Source of the DNA: Poindextera sp963706385
Lineage (GTDB): Bacteria > Pseudomonadota > Alphaproteobacteria > Caulobacterales > Caulobacteraceae
Reading direction: 5' to 3'
NCBI GenBank assembly: GCA_963706385.1
Contig: OY970153.1
Coordinates: 2,976,001-3,040,000 of the forward strand
DNA: 64,000 nt
In this document: positions 25,707 to 39,240 of the stretch, piece after piece
How the letters are laid out: each line of letters opens with the position of its first letter
How positions within the stretch are numbered: the first letter of the stretch is position 1
The notes under the pieces: generated by a model
The model's database searches: none
The model's input: the letters and a program-made list of their open reading frames with translations, nothing else
Told to the model about the DNA's origin: nothing
Position numbers and translations under genes: made by a program

Positions 25707-26180
25707 CTAGACCCATTCGACCTTCATGATCTCGTAGGCCTTCACCCCGCCGGGGGTGTTGACCTCAAACACGTCGCCGACCGCCTTGCCGATCATGGCC
25801 CGCGCCAGCGGCGAGGTCACCGAGATCCGGCCCGAGCGCACATCGGCCTCGTGCTCGCCGACGATCTGGTAGCGGGCGGCCTCGTCGGTGTCTTCGTCCA
25901 CCAAGCTGACGGTGGCGCCGAACTTCACCTGGCTGCCGGAGAGCTTGGAGACGTCGATCACCTGGGCGCGCGCGATCTTATCCTCGATCTCGGCGATCCG
26001 GCCCTCGATCCAGCCCTGCCGTTCCTTGGCGGCGTGGTACTCGGCGTTTTCCGACAGGTCGCCATGCGCACGCGCCTCCGCGATCGCGGCGATCACGCTC
26101 GGCCGCTCCTGCGTCTTCAAACGCTTCAGTTCTTCGTCGAGGACGCTATAGCCCTCGCCGGTCATCGGCACTTTTTCCAT
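25707..26180 (-). CDS. greA: transcription elongation factor GreA
   Basis: The 157-residue protein has an N-terminal coiled coil (YSVLDEELKRLKTQERPSVI, ARAHGDLSENAEYHAAKERQ) with the acidic tip that enters the RNA polymerase secondary channel, and a C-terminal FKBP-like domain (ISVTSPLARAMIGKAVGDVFEV). It rescues backtracked polymerase by stimulating transcript cleavage. I chose MEKVPMTGEG as start because upstream in-frame sequence is not conserved-looking and gives an over-long protein. Confidence 0.95.
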   Translation of the reverse strand: MEKVPMTGEGYSVLDEELKRLKTQERPSVIAAIAEARAHGDLSENAEYHAAKERQGWIEGRIAEIEDKIARAQVIDVSKLSGSQVKFGATVSLVDEDTDEAARYQIVGEHEADVRSGRISVTSPLARAMIGKAVGDVFEVNTPGGVKAYEIMKVEWV

Positions 26181-26333
26181 TGCGGAGTTTAGCTCGGTAA
26201 GCCCTTTTGGGGAGGTGATGATCCGGCCGCGGGCGTGACGTCCGGGGGCTGAGAGGATAGAGGCGACCTCGTTTGACTTCAAGAGCTTGTGAACGAGTTC
26301 CGGTGAGCGGCCCCGGCGGGTCGCTCGATCGCC

Positions 26334-27122
26334 TCAGCGCGCCGTCAGGCCTCCGTCGATCACCAGCTCGGCGCCGGTGACATAGCGCGACTCGTCCGAG
26401 GCCAGCCAGAGCACCCCATTGGCGATATCCTGCGGCACGCCCTTGACCCCCAGCGGCACCATGCCGACGGACAGGGCGTCGAGGTCGATCGCCTCGTTGG
26501 CGCCCGGCGCGCGGGTGCTGGCGATGCTTTCCCAGATAGGGGTCTCGATCAGGCCGGGATGGACGGTGTTGACTCGGATGCCGTCCTTGGCCTCGGCGCA
26601 TTCCATCGCCACCGATTTGGACAAGAGCAGCACCGCCCCCTTGGTCGCGCAGTAGGCGGGCAGCATCGACGAGCCCTTCAACCCGGCCACCGAGGACATG
26701 TTGATGATCGAGCCGCCCGGCCCCGATTTGCGCATCAGGGGGATCGAATGTTTCAGCCCCAGGAACACGCCCTCGACGTTCACCGCCTGCTGCTTGCGGA
26801 AATCGGCTAGGCTGAAGTTGGTGATCGAGGGACTGCCGATGGCGATCCCGGCGTTGTTGACCAGCACGTTCAGCCGGCCATGGCGCTTTTCGATCTCGGC
26901 GATGACGCGGGTCCAGTCATCCTCGCTGGTGGTGTCGTGGTGCAGGTAGCTCGCCTGGCCGCCGGCCTTGCCGATCTCGGCGGTCAGGGCCTCGCCCTTG
27001 TCGTCCTGCAAGTCGGTGATGACCACGCTGGCGCCCTCGCGGGCCAGCGTTTCGGCGCAGCCGCGACCAATGCCGCTGGCGCCGCCGGTGACCAGGGCGA
27101 TCTTGCCTTGAACCCGTCCCAT
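26334..27122 (-). CDS. short-chain dehydrogenase/reductase (classical SDR)
   Basis: The 262-residue NAD(P)-dependent oxidoreductase has the cofactor motif TGGASGIGRG, NNAG at about residues 89-92, catalytic Ser in INMSSVAG and the YCATK pair of Tyr and Lys. D38 after beta-2 (VVITDLQDD) suggests NAD preference. The sequence resembles cyclopentanol/3-hydroxysteroid-type SDRs, but the substrate is not deducible. Confidence 0.9.
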   Translation of the reverse strand: MGRVQGKIALVTGGASGIGRGCAETLAREGASVVITDLQDDKGEALTAEIGKAGGQASYLHHDTTSEDDWTRVIAEIEKRHGRLNVLVNNAGIAIGSPSITNFSLADFRKQQAVNVEGVFLGLKHSIPLMRKSGPGGSIINMSSVAGLKGSSMLPAYCATKGAVLLLSKSVAMECAEAKDGIRVNTVHPGLIETPIWESIASTRAPGANEAIDLDALSVGMVPLGVKGVPQDIANGVLWLASDESRYVTGAELVIDGGLTAR

Positions 27123-27201
27123 GATGCCGTTTCCTCTGTTCTCGTGTCGTTGAACTCGGTTCTACACCGAGGCGGGAGGAGGCCAAGCCCTATCGGCGCG
27201 C

Positions 27202-30483
<3,282 letters not shown>

Positions 30484-30592
30484 CTCGTCTCGCGCGCAGG
30501 GGCGAGGCCGCGCCCTGGCGCGTCCCTCACCGACAAATTGTAGGTTAAGGTGCTCGTTTAGTGGCGGACTCGCCTGGGCGCAAGCGCGCCGC

Positions 30593-31759
30593 CTAACGCG
30601 CCGCGTCCATCAGTCCGGCGAAGCGCTCGAACAGATAGAGACTATCGGTCGGACCGGGCGAGGCTTCGGGGTGATGCTGAACCGAGAACACCGGCCGGTC
30701 CTTGAGCGCCAAGCCGGCGTTGGTGCCGTCGAACAGCGAGACATGGGTCTCGACCACGGATTCGGGCAGGCTGGCCCGCTCGACGGTGAAGCCGTGGTTC
30801 ATCGAGACGATCTCGACCTTGCCGGTGGTCAGGTCCTTGATCGGATGGTTGGCGCCATGGTGGCCCTGGTCCATCTTCACCGTGCGCGCGCCGAGCGCCA
30901 GCGCCAGCATCTGGTGGCCCAGGCAGATGCCGAACACCGGCTTGCCGCTGGCGACCAGCTTCTGAATTTCCGGCACGGCGTATCGCCCGGTGGCGGCCGG
31001 ATCGCCGGGACCGTTTGACAGCAGCACGCCATCGGGATCGCGGGCCAGGATGTCCTCGGCCGAGGTGGCCGCCGGCAGCACGGTGGCGCGCGCGCCGATG
31101 CTGGTTAGGGCGCGCAGGATGTTGCGCTTGACCCCGTAGTCCAGCACCACGACCTCGTACTTCGGCGCGCCCGCCTTGGCGTAGCCCTCGGGCCAGCGCC
31201 ACAGCCCTTCGTCGAAGGTGAAGGCCTGCAAGCAAGTGGCGTCCTTGGCCAGGTCCAGGCCCACCAGGCCGGTCCAGGCTCTGGCCTCGGCGACCAGGGC
31301 GTCCAGGTCGAAAGCGCCGTCCGGGTCGTGGGCGATCACCGCGTGCGGCATGCCCTTCTCGCGGATGGTCAGGGTTAGGGCGCGGGTGTCGATCCCTGAC
31401 AGCGCCACCACGCCGCGGCGCTTGAGCCAGGCGTCCAGGTCGCCGTCGGCGCGCCAGCTGGCCGGAGGGGTCGGGGCCTCGCGGAAGATCGCGCCGCGCG
31501 CGGCGGTGGCCGCGCCCTGGCCGAACTGCTCGATGTCCTCGCCGTTCACCCCGACATTGCCGATGTGCGGGAAGGTGAAGGCCACGATCTGGGCCATGTA
31601 GGAGGGGTCGGTCAGGATTTCCTGATAGCCGCTCATCGCGGTGTTGAAACAGACCTCGCCGACCGCCCGGCCGACCGCGCCGACCCCGTGGCCTTGAAAG
31701 ATGGTCCCGTCCGCCAGCGCCAGAACGCCGGTGGCCCCGGGCATCAGCGCCTTGACCAT
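30593..31759 (-). CDS. carA: carbamoyl-phosphate synthase small chain
   Basis: The 388-residue glutaminase subunit has N-terminal LALADGTIFQGHGVG and FNTAMSGYQEILTDPSY. The C-terminal class I amidotransferase has nucleophile Cys in FGICLGHQMLALALG and His/Glu in SVQHHPEASPGP. It releases ammonia from glutamine and channels it to CarB. It is divergent from dnaG across 190 bp. Confidence 0.97.
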   Translation of the reverse strand: MVKALMPGATGVLALADGTIFQGHGVGAVGRAVGEVCFNTAMSGYQEILTDPSYMAQIVAFTFPHIGNVGVNGEDIEQFGQGAATAARGAIFREAPTPPASWRADGDLDAWLKRRGVVALSGIDTRALTLTIREKGMPHAVIAHDPDGAFDLDALVAEARAWTGLVGLDLAKDATCLQAFTFDEGLWRWPEGYAKAGAPKYEVVVLDYGVKRNILRALTSIGARATVLPAATSAEDILARDPDGVLLSNGPGDPAATGRYAVPEIQKLVASGKPVFGICLGHQMLALALGARTVKMDQGHHGANHPIKDLTTGKVEIVSMNHGFTVERASLPESVVETHVSLFDGTNAGLALKDRPVFSVQHHPEASPGPTDSLYLFERFAGLMDAAR

Positions 31760-31949
31760 GGATGGGGCCTCCTTCGGATCGGGATGGATGATCGTTGTCG
31801 CGAAGCGGCGGCGTGTCTAGGGGCGTGAGGCGGGGCGGTCAACCCCGGCTCGCCTTGCGGGCCGCGCGGGGCGGCGAGCGGAGCCGGACGGCGAGCCTCT
31901 CGGCGAAGGCGGCGTTCGAATCCGGCGACCAACCGCGCTATGATGGGTC

Positions 31950-33833
31950 GTGCGGTTCGACGAACAATTCCTCGACGAGATCAAGTCCCGCCTGCGCCTG
32001 TCCGACGTGATCGGCCGCAGCGTGAAGTTGCGCCGGCAGGGCCGCGAGTTCGTCGGCCTCTCGCCATTCAGCAAGGAGCGGACCCCCTCGTTCTTCGTCA
32101 ACGACGACAAGGGCTTCTTCCACGACTTCTCCTCGGGCAAGCACGGCGACCTGATCAGCTTCCTGCAGGAGACCGAACGCCTGAGCTTCGTCGAGGCGGT
32201 CGAGAAGCTGGCGGCCGAGGCGGGGGTGCCGATGCCGGCGCCCGACCCGCTCGGGGCCGAGCGGGACAAGACCCGCCAGGCGCTGTCCGATTGGCTGGAG
32301 ACCGCGGCCAAATGGTTCGAGGCCGAGTTGCGCCGCCCCGCGGGGATTCAGGCCAGGGGCTACCTCGCCCGGCGCGGCCTGCCGGAAGACGAATGGGGCC
32401 GCTTCCGCCTGGGTTTCTCGCCGCCCGGCCGCACCGCGCTGAAGGACTATCTGATCGCCAAGGGCGCGCGTCCGGGCGAGCTGGTCGAGGCCGGGCTGCT
32501 GATCGCGCCCGAGGACGGCGGCGCGCCCTACGACCGTTTCCGCGAGCGGATCATCTTTCCGATCACCGACGCGCGTGGGCGGGTGGTCTCGTTCGGCGGG
32601 CGCGCGCTCGATCCGCAGGCCCGGGCCAAGTACCTGAACGGGCCGGAGACGGCGCTGTTCCACAAGGGCGCGACGCTCTACGGCTTGGCGGAGGCCAGGC
32701 GGCTGATGGCCGCCGCCCACGACGGATCGGCCCTGGTGGTGGTCGAGGGCTATATGGACGCCATCGCCTGCCAGCGCGCGGGCGTCGCCGCCGTCGCCCC
32801 GCTGGGCACGGCGCTGACCGAGGACCAGATGGAGGCGCTTTGGCGGCTGCATCCCGAGCCGATCCTGTGCTTCGACGGCGACGCCGCCGGCCAGCGCGCG
32901 GCGTCTCGTGCTATTGACCGAGCCTTGCCGTTGCTCGCCAACGGAAAATCACTGGCTTTCGTCACACTTGGTGATGGTCAAGATCCGGATGACATCCTGC
33001 AGGCGGCGGGTCCCGCCGCTCTGAAGATCGCGCTTGCCAATACCAAGCCCCTTGCTCGCGTCTTGCTCGAACGTGAGGTGCAGCGCGAGACTATCCAGAC
33101 GCCAGAGCAACTTGCCGGGCTACGGGCGCGCGTAGCTGGCCTTGCAAGGCAGATCGGTGATCCCAGCCTAAGCAAGACCTATGAAAGTCAGTTCCGCGAA
33201 GCGGTTGACCTCTGGTGGTCTGCCACTGGAGTAACGATTGAACGCAATAGGGTGGTGCGCCCCTATGGTCGCCGCGACCCACGCCGGCCGGCCTACGAGG
33301 ATGCGCCGATGACCGCGGAGGGACGCGGTCAGGGCCGACGACTGCGTCAATCATTGGAGCCGCTGCCGGCGGCGCTGGCCAAGGCGGCGCTGGCCGAACC
33401 GGCCTTGTTGGACCCCCAGATGGAGACCTTCGAGGCCCATGGCTTCGGCGATCCGGCGCTCGGCGATTTGGCGAAGGAAATCATCCGCCTGCGTCTGAAC
33501 GCCGACGTTCTTGACTCCGAGGCCCTCAAACGCCATCTGGCGACTAGAGGATTCGGCGCGTTGCTGGGTGAGATCGACAAGGCGGCTCTCAAATCGGGCG
33601 CGCCTTTCCTAGGTCCGGATGGATCACCCGCCCTCGCCAGGTCCCAGTGGACGCACGCGTTCGAGCAGGTCGCTCGGATGGCGGCGCTGGGAGTCGCAAT
33701 CGAAGCCGCCAAGAGCGATCTTGCCGGCCGTGCTGGCATGGAAGCCATCGAGAGGATGAAGATCGAACGTGACGCGTTGCGGCGCGCGATCGGAAGCGGA
33801 ACGGTTTGGACGGACGGCGGGTCTTATGGGTGA
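31950..33833 (+). CDS. dnaG: DNA primase
   Basis: The 627-residue primase starts at GTG. The N-terminal domain fits CHC2 in sequence order (GLSPFSKERTPSFFVNDDKG, FHDFSSGKHGDLISFL), but the usual Cys/His/Cys/Cys zinc ligands are replaced by Ser, Ser, Asp and Ser. The TOPRIM core is intact (VVVEGYMDAIACQRAG, CFDGDAAGQRAA, DGQDPDDIL), so it should still synthesise primers. From about position 32910 codon use becomes less GC-biased. rpoD follows, as in the macromolecular synthesis operon. Confidence 0.95.
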   Translation: MRFDEQFLDEIKSRLRLSDVIGRSVKLRRQGREFVGLSPFSKERTPSFFVNDDKGFFHDFSSGKHGDLISFLQETERLSFVEAVEKLAAEAGVPMPAPDPLGAERDKTRQALSDWLETAAKWFEAELRRPAGIQARGYLARRGLPEDEWGRFRLGFSPPGRTALKDYLIAKGARPGELVEAGLLIAPEDGGAPYDRFRERIIFPITDARGRVVSFGGRALDPQARAKYLNGPETALFHKGATLYGLAEARRLMAAAHDGSALVVVEGYMDAIACQRAGVAAVAPLGTALTEDQMEALWRLHPEPILCFDGDAAGQRAASRAIDRALPLLANGKSLAFVTLGDGQDPDDILQAAGPAALKIALANTKPLARVLLEREVQRETIQTPEQLAGLRARVAGLARQIGDPSLSKTYESQFREAVDLWWSATGVTIERNRVVRPYGRRDPRRPAYEDAPMTAEGRGQGRRLRQSLEPLPAALAKAALAEPALLDPQMETFEAHGFGDPALGDLAKEIIRLRLNADVLDSEALKRHLATRGFGALLGEIDKAALKSGAPFLGPDGSPALARSQWTHAFEQVARMAALGVAIEAAKSDLAGRAGMEAIERMKIERDALRRAIGSGTVWTDGGSYG

Positions 33834-33912
33834 AGGACTGGCCGACTGTTTGCATGGGAATTTGCCCCGATGGGCGCGGCCTCGCGCCGGCGCCTCGGGA
33901 TCGGAGACATAG

Positions 33913-35874
<1,962 letters not shown>

Positions 35875-35905
35875 CAGCGGGCGAACGAACGCGGAACATT
35901 TGCCG

Positions 35906-36169
35906 ATGGCCGATGATGGTTTCACCGTTCGGATCGACGACGACCTCGCCGATGACATAAAGGCGGCGGCGGCGGCAAAAGGCGTCCCCGTCGAGATGTT
36001 CGTGCGCGACGCCTTGGCCAGCCACGTCCTGGCCGAGATCGAGTGGTCGAGCGATCCCGACCCGGCGATTGACGAGCAGATCGCCGAGGAAACGTTGCGC
36101 CGCGGCGACGGGATCGCCTGGGAAGCGTTCCGCGAGCGCTTCAAGCTTTTCGGCCGACGCGCCGGGTGA
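35906..36169 (+). CDS. antitoxin of a ParDE/RelBE-type module
   Basis: The protein is about 87 residues. The N-terminal ribbon-helix-helix-like segment (FTVRIDDDLADDIKAAAAAKGVPVEMFVRDALASHV) would bind DNA, and the acidic C-terminus would wrap the toxin. A TTG six bases upstream is an alternative start. It overlaps the toxin start as GTGA, typical of translationally coupled toxin-antitoxin pairs. Confidence 0.8.
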   Translation: MADDGFTVRIDDDLADDIKAAAAAKGVPVEMFVRDALASHVLAEIEWSSDPDPAIDEQIAEETLRRGDGIAWEAFRERFKLFGRRAG

Positions 36170-36447
36170 AATTCCGCATCATCGTGTCACCCGCGGCGGC
36201 GAGAGACGTCAACCGGTTGGAAGCCTGGCTGCTCGACAAGGATCCGGCCTCCGCTTCACGGGTCGGCGAAGTGCTGGAGAACGCCATCGCCTCGCTCGAC
36301 GAAATGCCGGAGCGGGGCAGGGCGTTGACGCCAACCACGCGGGAACTGAACGCGAAGCTTGGCCGCAGCATCTACGTTATTCGTTACCGCGTCATGCGCC
36401 GCCAAGTCGTCGTGACCCGCATCATCCATGGTCGCGAACGGCGGTAG
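36166..36447 (+). CDS. ParE/RelE-superfamily toxin
   Basis: The 93-residue protein starts at GTG overlapping the antitoxin stop. The fold signature is VSPAAARDVNRLEAWLLDKDP, RGRALTPTTRELNAKLGRSIYVIRYRVMRRQVVVTRIIHGRERR, with the usual basic C-terminus. ParE toxins poison gyrase and RelE toxins cut mRNA; the sequence does not settle which. It ends 44 bp before the first CRISPR repeat. Confidence 0.82.
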   Translation: MKFRIIVSPAAARDVNRLEAWLLDKDPASASRVGEVLENAIASLDEMPERGRALTPTTRELNAKLGRSIYVIRYRVMRRQVVVTRIIHGRERR

Positions 36448-36773
36448 CCAAAGATTACCGGGGGACGTGACCCCGAGGCCACCGCAACGAGGCCGTGGTT
36501 TCCCTACCGGCTCCCACTTGGTAGGCTCCGGAGTTCATCCGGGCCTTCGTCGGCGCGGCCGTGGTTTCCCTACCGGCTCCCACTTGGTAGGCTCTGGAGG
36601 GAGACTCGCCGGGCGATCTCGCGGCCGTGGTTTCCCTACCGGCTCCCACTTGGTAGGCTGCGTGGCTGAACGTGCCGACCGATTCCGGCGCCGTGGTTTC
36701 CCTACCGGCTCCCACTTGGTAGGCTGCCCAGAACGCCGCCCACCTCTGGGGCCTGGCCGTGGTTTCCCTACCG

Positions 36774-36778
36774 GCTCC
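36774..36778 (+). repeat. target-site duplication, left copy (GCTCC)
   Basis: GCTCC lies within repeat 5 immediately before the IS left end. The same five bases recur at 38041-38045 after the IS. Joining the halves restores a perfect repeat. Confidence 0.9.
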
Positions 36779-36806
36779 TGATCTTCCCCCGAAAAAGTGG
36801 ACGGGG

Positions 36807-37667
36807 TTATGCCGCTCTGCGCTCCATCTCGGCTGGGCTGATGTAGCCCAGGGCCGAGTGCAGGCGGCGGGGATTGTAGAAGCCCTCGATGTATCCGAAC
36901 AGATCGCGGCGGGCCTCGGCCCGGGTGGCGTAGACCCGGTGGTGTACCCGCTCGGTCTTGAGGGTGTGGAAGAAGCTCTCCATCGGGGCGTTGTCCCAGC
37001 AGTCGCCCTTGCGGCTCATGGAGGGCGTGATCCCTGACCGGGCAAGGGCCAGTCGATAGGCCTCGGCGGCGTACTGGATGCCGCGGTCGGAGTGATGGAT
37101 CAGCCCCGGCGCGGGTCGCTGGCGCTCGACGGCCATTTTCAGCGCGTCGAGAGCGATCTCGGTGTGCAGGGTCTCGCGCATCGACCAGCCGACCAGCTTG
37201 CGGGTGTGCATGTCGAGGACGCCGGCCAAGTAGAGCCAGCCTTCGCCGGTGGGGATGTAGGTCAGGTCGGCGAGCCAGACCTGGTTGGGCGCCCGCGCAG
37301 TGAAGTTGCGGCCGAGCCTGTTGGGCGCGATCGGATAGCCGTGGCGGCTGTCGGTCGTGCGCGTGCGCCGCGGCAGCGCCGCCAGGCCGCGAAGCCCGGC
37401 GCGGCGCATCAGCCGCTCGATCCGAGAGCGCCCGATACGTCGGCCATGGCCACGCAGAACGGCGTGGATGCGCGGCGAACCGTAGGTCCCGCTGCTCTCC
37501 GCGTGGATCAGGCGGATGTCGCCCAGCAGCGCGCGGTTGGCCGCGGCGCGGCGGCTCTCGGGTCGATCGCGCCAGGCGTAGTAGCCGCTGGCCGACAGGC
37601 CCAGGACCGCGCACATCACCCGAACCGGCCAGACGCTGCGATGCTCATCGACGAACCCGAACTTCAT
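36807..37667 (-). CDS. IS3-family transposase OrfB (DDE integrase domain)
   Basis: The 286-residue catalytic subunit has an N-terminal HTH_21-like part (GLSASGYYAWRDRPESRRAAANRALL, GTYGSPRIHAVLR) and then an rve integrase core. The DDE residues lie in VWLADLTYIPT, GVLDMHTRKLVGWSM and DNAPMESFFHTLKTE. Its ATG overlaps the orfA stop. The full transposase is normally made as an OrfAB fusion by -1 frameshifting. It appears intact. Confidence 0.95.
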   Translation of the reverse strand: MKFGFVDEHRSVWPVRVMCAVLGLSASGYYAWRDRPESRRAAANRALLGDIRLIHAESSGTYGSPRIHAVLRGHGRRIGRSRIERLMRRAGLRGLAALPRRTRTTDSRHGYPIAPNRLGRNFTARAPNQVWLADLTYIPTGEGWLYLAGVLDMHTRKLVGWSMRETLHTEIALDALKMAVERQRPAPGLIHHSDRGIQYAAEAYRLALARSGITPSMSRKGDCWDNAPMESFFHTLKTERVHHRVYATRAEARRDLFGYIEGFYNPRRLHSALGYISPAEMERRAA

Positions 37668-37978
37668 CGGGAGGCCGCTCCGAAGATGAGCGCGGCTTTT
37701 TTTAAGATGTCGCGCTCCATGCGCAGCCGCTCGTTCTCGCGCCGCAGCCGGGCGTTCTCCGAGGCCAGATCAGACGGCGACGGGGCCGGCGCTTGCGTGT
37801 TGGGGCGCCTCGCCGCCCCCGTCGCCTGCGCCCCGTACTGCATCATCCATCGTCGCAGCACCGTCTCGTGCAGGCCCAGCTCGGCCGCCACCTTGCCCGC
37901 CGACAGGCCGCTCGTGGCCACACGGTCAACCGCCTCGCGCTTGAAAGCCTCCGGAAACACCCGACGCGTCGCGCTCAT
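37664..37978 (-). CDS. IS3-family transposase OrfA (HTH)
   Basis: The 104-residue protein has an N-terminal helix-turn-helix (FPEAFKREAVDRVATSGLSAGKVAAELGLHETVLRRWM) that binds the IS ends, and a C-terminal leucine-zipper-like segment (ENARLRRENERLRMERDILKKA). An A7 run on the coding strand (37697-37703) in the AAA-AAA-G context gives a -1 slip exactly into the orfB frame. Confidence 0.94.
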   Translation of the reverse strand: MSATRRVFPEAFKREAVDRVATSGLSAGKVAAELGLHETVLRRWMMQYGAQATGAARRPNTQAPAPSPSDLASENARLRRENERLRMERDILKKAALIFGAASR

Positions 37979-38040
37979 CTGACACTCCTCTCCAGCTCCT
38001 AAGAGCTAGCATGGGTGTCCACTGAAACGAGGGAGGATCA

Positions 38041-38045
38041 GCTCC
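38041..38045 (+). repeat. target-site duplication, right copy (GCTCC)
   Basis: This is the second copy of the five-base duplication. It begins the remaining 18 bp of repeat 5 (38041-38058). Confidence 0.9.
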
Positions 38046-38878
38046 CACTTGGTAGGCTGAGGCGCACCACCTCGCGCACCATCTTGGCGCCGTGGTTTCC
38101 CTACCGGCTCCCACTTGGTAGGCTGGCGGCGGCCGCTGCTACGGCTATGACGTCGCCGTGGTTTCCCTACCGGCTCCCACTTGGTAGGCTCAGCGCCTCG
38201 TGCCGATCCACCGCGCGATCGCCGTGGTTTCCCTACCGGCTCCCACTTGGTAGGCTACAGTCAGCTAACCCTACTGGGCGCGTCAGGCCGTGGTTTCCCT
38301 ACCGGCTCCCACTTGGTAGGCTCGCACCGAGCTGTCGGTCCAGGTGATCGCCGCCGTGGTTTCCCTACCGGCTCCCACTTGGTAGGCTCCTGGCGGCCAG
38401 CTCGCCGCCAACACCACGGCCGTGGTTTCCCTACCGGCTCCCACTTGGTAGGCTGACCGGGATATGTTCATCTTCCTCGCCGACGCCGTGGTTTCCCTAC
38501 CGGCTCCCACTTGGTAGGCTTTCGCCTACATGGCCGCTGACGGCTGCCGGGCCGTGGTTTCCCTACCGGCTCCCACTTGGTAGGCTCCCCGGACCTGCGC
38601 GGGGCACCACAGCATCAGCCGTGGTTTCCCTACCGGCTCCCACTTGGTAGGCTACGATCGAAGCCCGCCCCATCCGGTACGAGGCCGTGGTTTCCCTACC
38701 GGCTCCCACTTGGTAGGCTGGCCTCGCCGACCTTCACGGGAGTGCCTGCGCCGTGGTTTCCCTACCGGCTCCCACTTGGTAGGCTTTTATCACGCCGGCT
38801 CCAACGATGTTTTCACGCCGTGGTTTCCCTACCGGCTCCCACTTGGTAGGCTGCCTCTGCTGAAAGTGGTTGAAAATG

Positions 38879-38916
38879 CTCTGGTTTCCGCCCTGTCAAA
38901 CGGGCCGAAATCAGAG
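38879..38916. terminator. hairpin between CRISPR array and cas2
   Basis: CTCTGGTTTC (38879-38888) pairs with GAAATCAGAG (38907-38916) around CGCCC/GGGC. It lies between the array end and the cas2 stop, at the convergent ends of both transcripts. It lacks a long T-run, so a bidirectional terminator is a suggestion. Confidence 0.5.
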
Positions 38917-39240
38917 CAGAACCAGCTGTTGAGGCGCGACCTTTTCATTTTTTTCTGATTCGCCCAGCAGAAGACGCATTCGACCATATTGTTTGTCGGT
39001 CACCTGCAAAGCCCTCACGCCGCCCTTCTTCGGCAGGTTTCGGGTGACGCGCTGCAGGTGTTTGTCCACGGCTTCCTCGCCGCGACAGACGCGAGCATAG
39101 ACCGAGAACTGCAGCATCATATAGCCGTCGTCTTTGAGAAAATTACGGAATCTGGTCGCCGCGCGCCGGTCGCTCTTTGTGCCGACGGGGAGGTCGAAGA
39201 AGACGAACACCCACAAGATGCGGACCTCTTCGGCTTTCAC
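38911..39240 (-). CDS. cas2: CRISPR-associated endonuclease Cas2
   Basis: The product is about 109 residues from a GTG that overlaps the cas1 stop (GTGA); a longer in-frame extension shadows cas1. The ferredoxin-like core has the active-site Asp in VFVFFDLPVGTKSDRR, then FLKDDGYMMLQFSVYARVC and GGVRALQVTDKQYGRM. It pairs with Cas1 in spacer acquisition. Last gene of the cas9-cas1-cas2 unit. Confidence 0.93.
   Translation of the reverse strand: MKAEEVRILWVFVFFDLPVGTKSDRRAATRFRNFLKDDGYMMLQFSVYARVCRGEEAVDKHLQRVTRNLPKKGGVRALQVTDKQYGRMRLLLGESEKNEKVAPQQLVLL

Larger units (their letters stand above)
36779..38040 (-). mobile_element. IS3-family insertion sequence (1262 bp) inside CRISPR repeat 5
   Basis: The ends are imperfect inverted repeats: left TGATCTTCCCCCG, right end read inward TGATCCTCCCTCG, both followed a few bases on by GTGGAC. 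It carries orfA and orfB on the minus strand with an A7 slippery site, as in IS3-family elements. It is flanked by GCTCC duplications, so it arrived by transposition into an existing repeat. Confidence 0.95.
36492..38852 (+). CRISPR. type II-C CRISPR array, 17 repeats, split by an insertion sequence
   Basis: The repeat is 36 bp (starts GCCGTGGTTTCCC, ends CCCACTTGGTAGGCT) and all copies appear identical. Repeats start at 36492, 36558, 36624, 36690, 36756 (split), 38089, 38155, 38221, 38287, 38353, 38419, 38485, 38551, 38618, 38684, 38750 and 38817. The 16 spacers are 30 bp except two of 31 bp (38587-38617 and 38786-38816). CCTACC/GGTAGG can form a short hairpin inside the repeat. The plus strand is the crRNA strand because the tracrRNA anti-repeat pairs with it. 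Each repeat ends TGGTAGGCT, an extended -10-like sequence. Confidence 0.98.

Noticed and set aside
36428..36781. ORFs running through the CRISPR array with repeated RGFPTGSHLVG peptides
   Set aside because: They are translations of the 36-bp repeats plus spacers, not genes. The same holds for the ORFs at 38015-38958.
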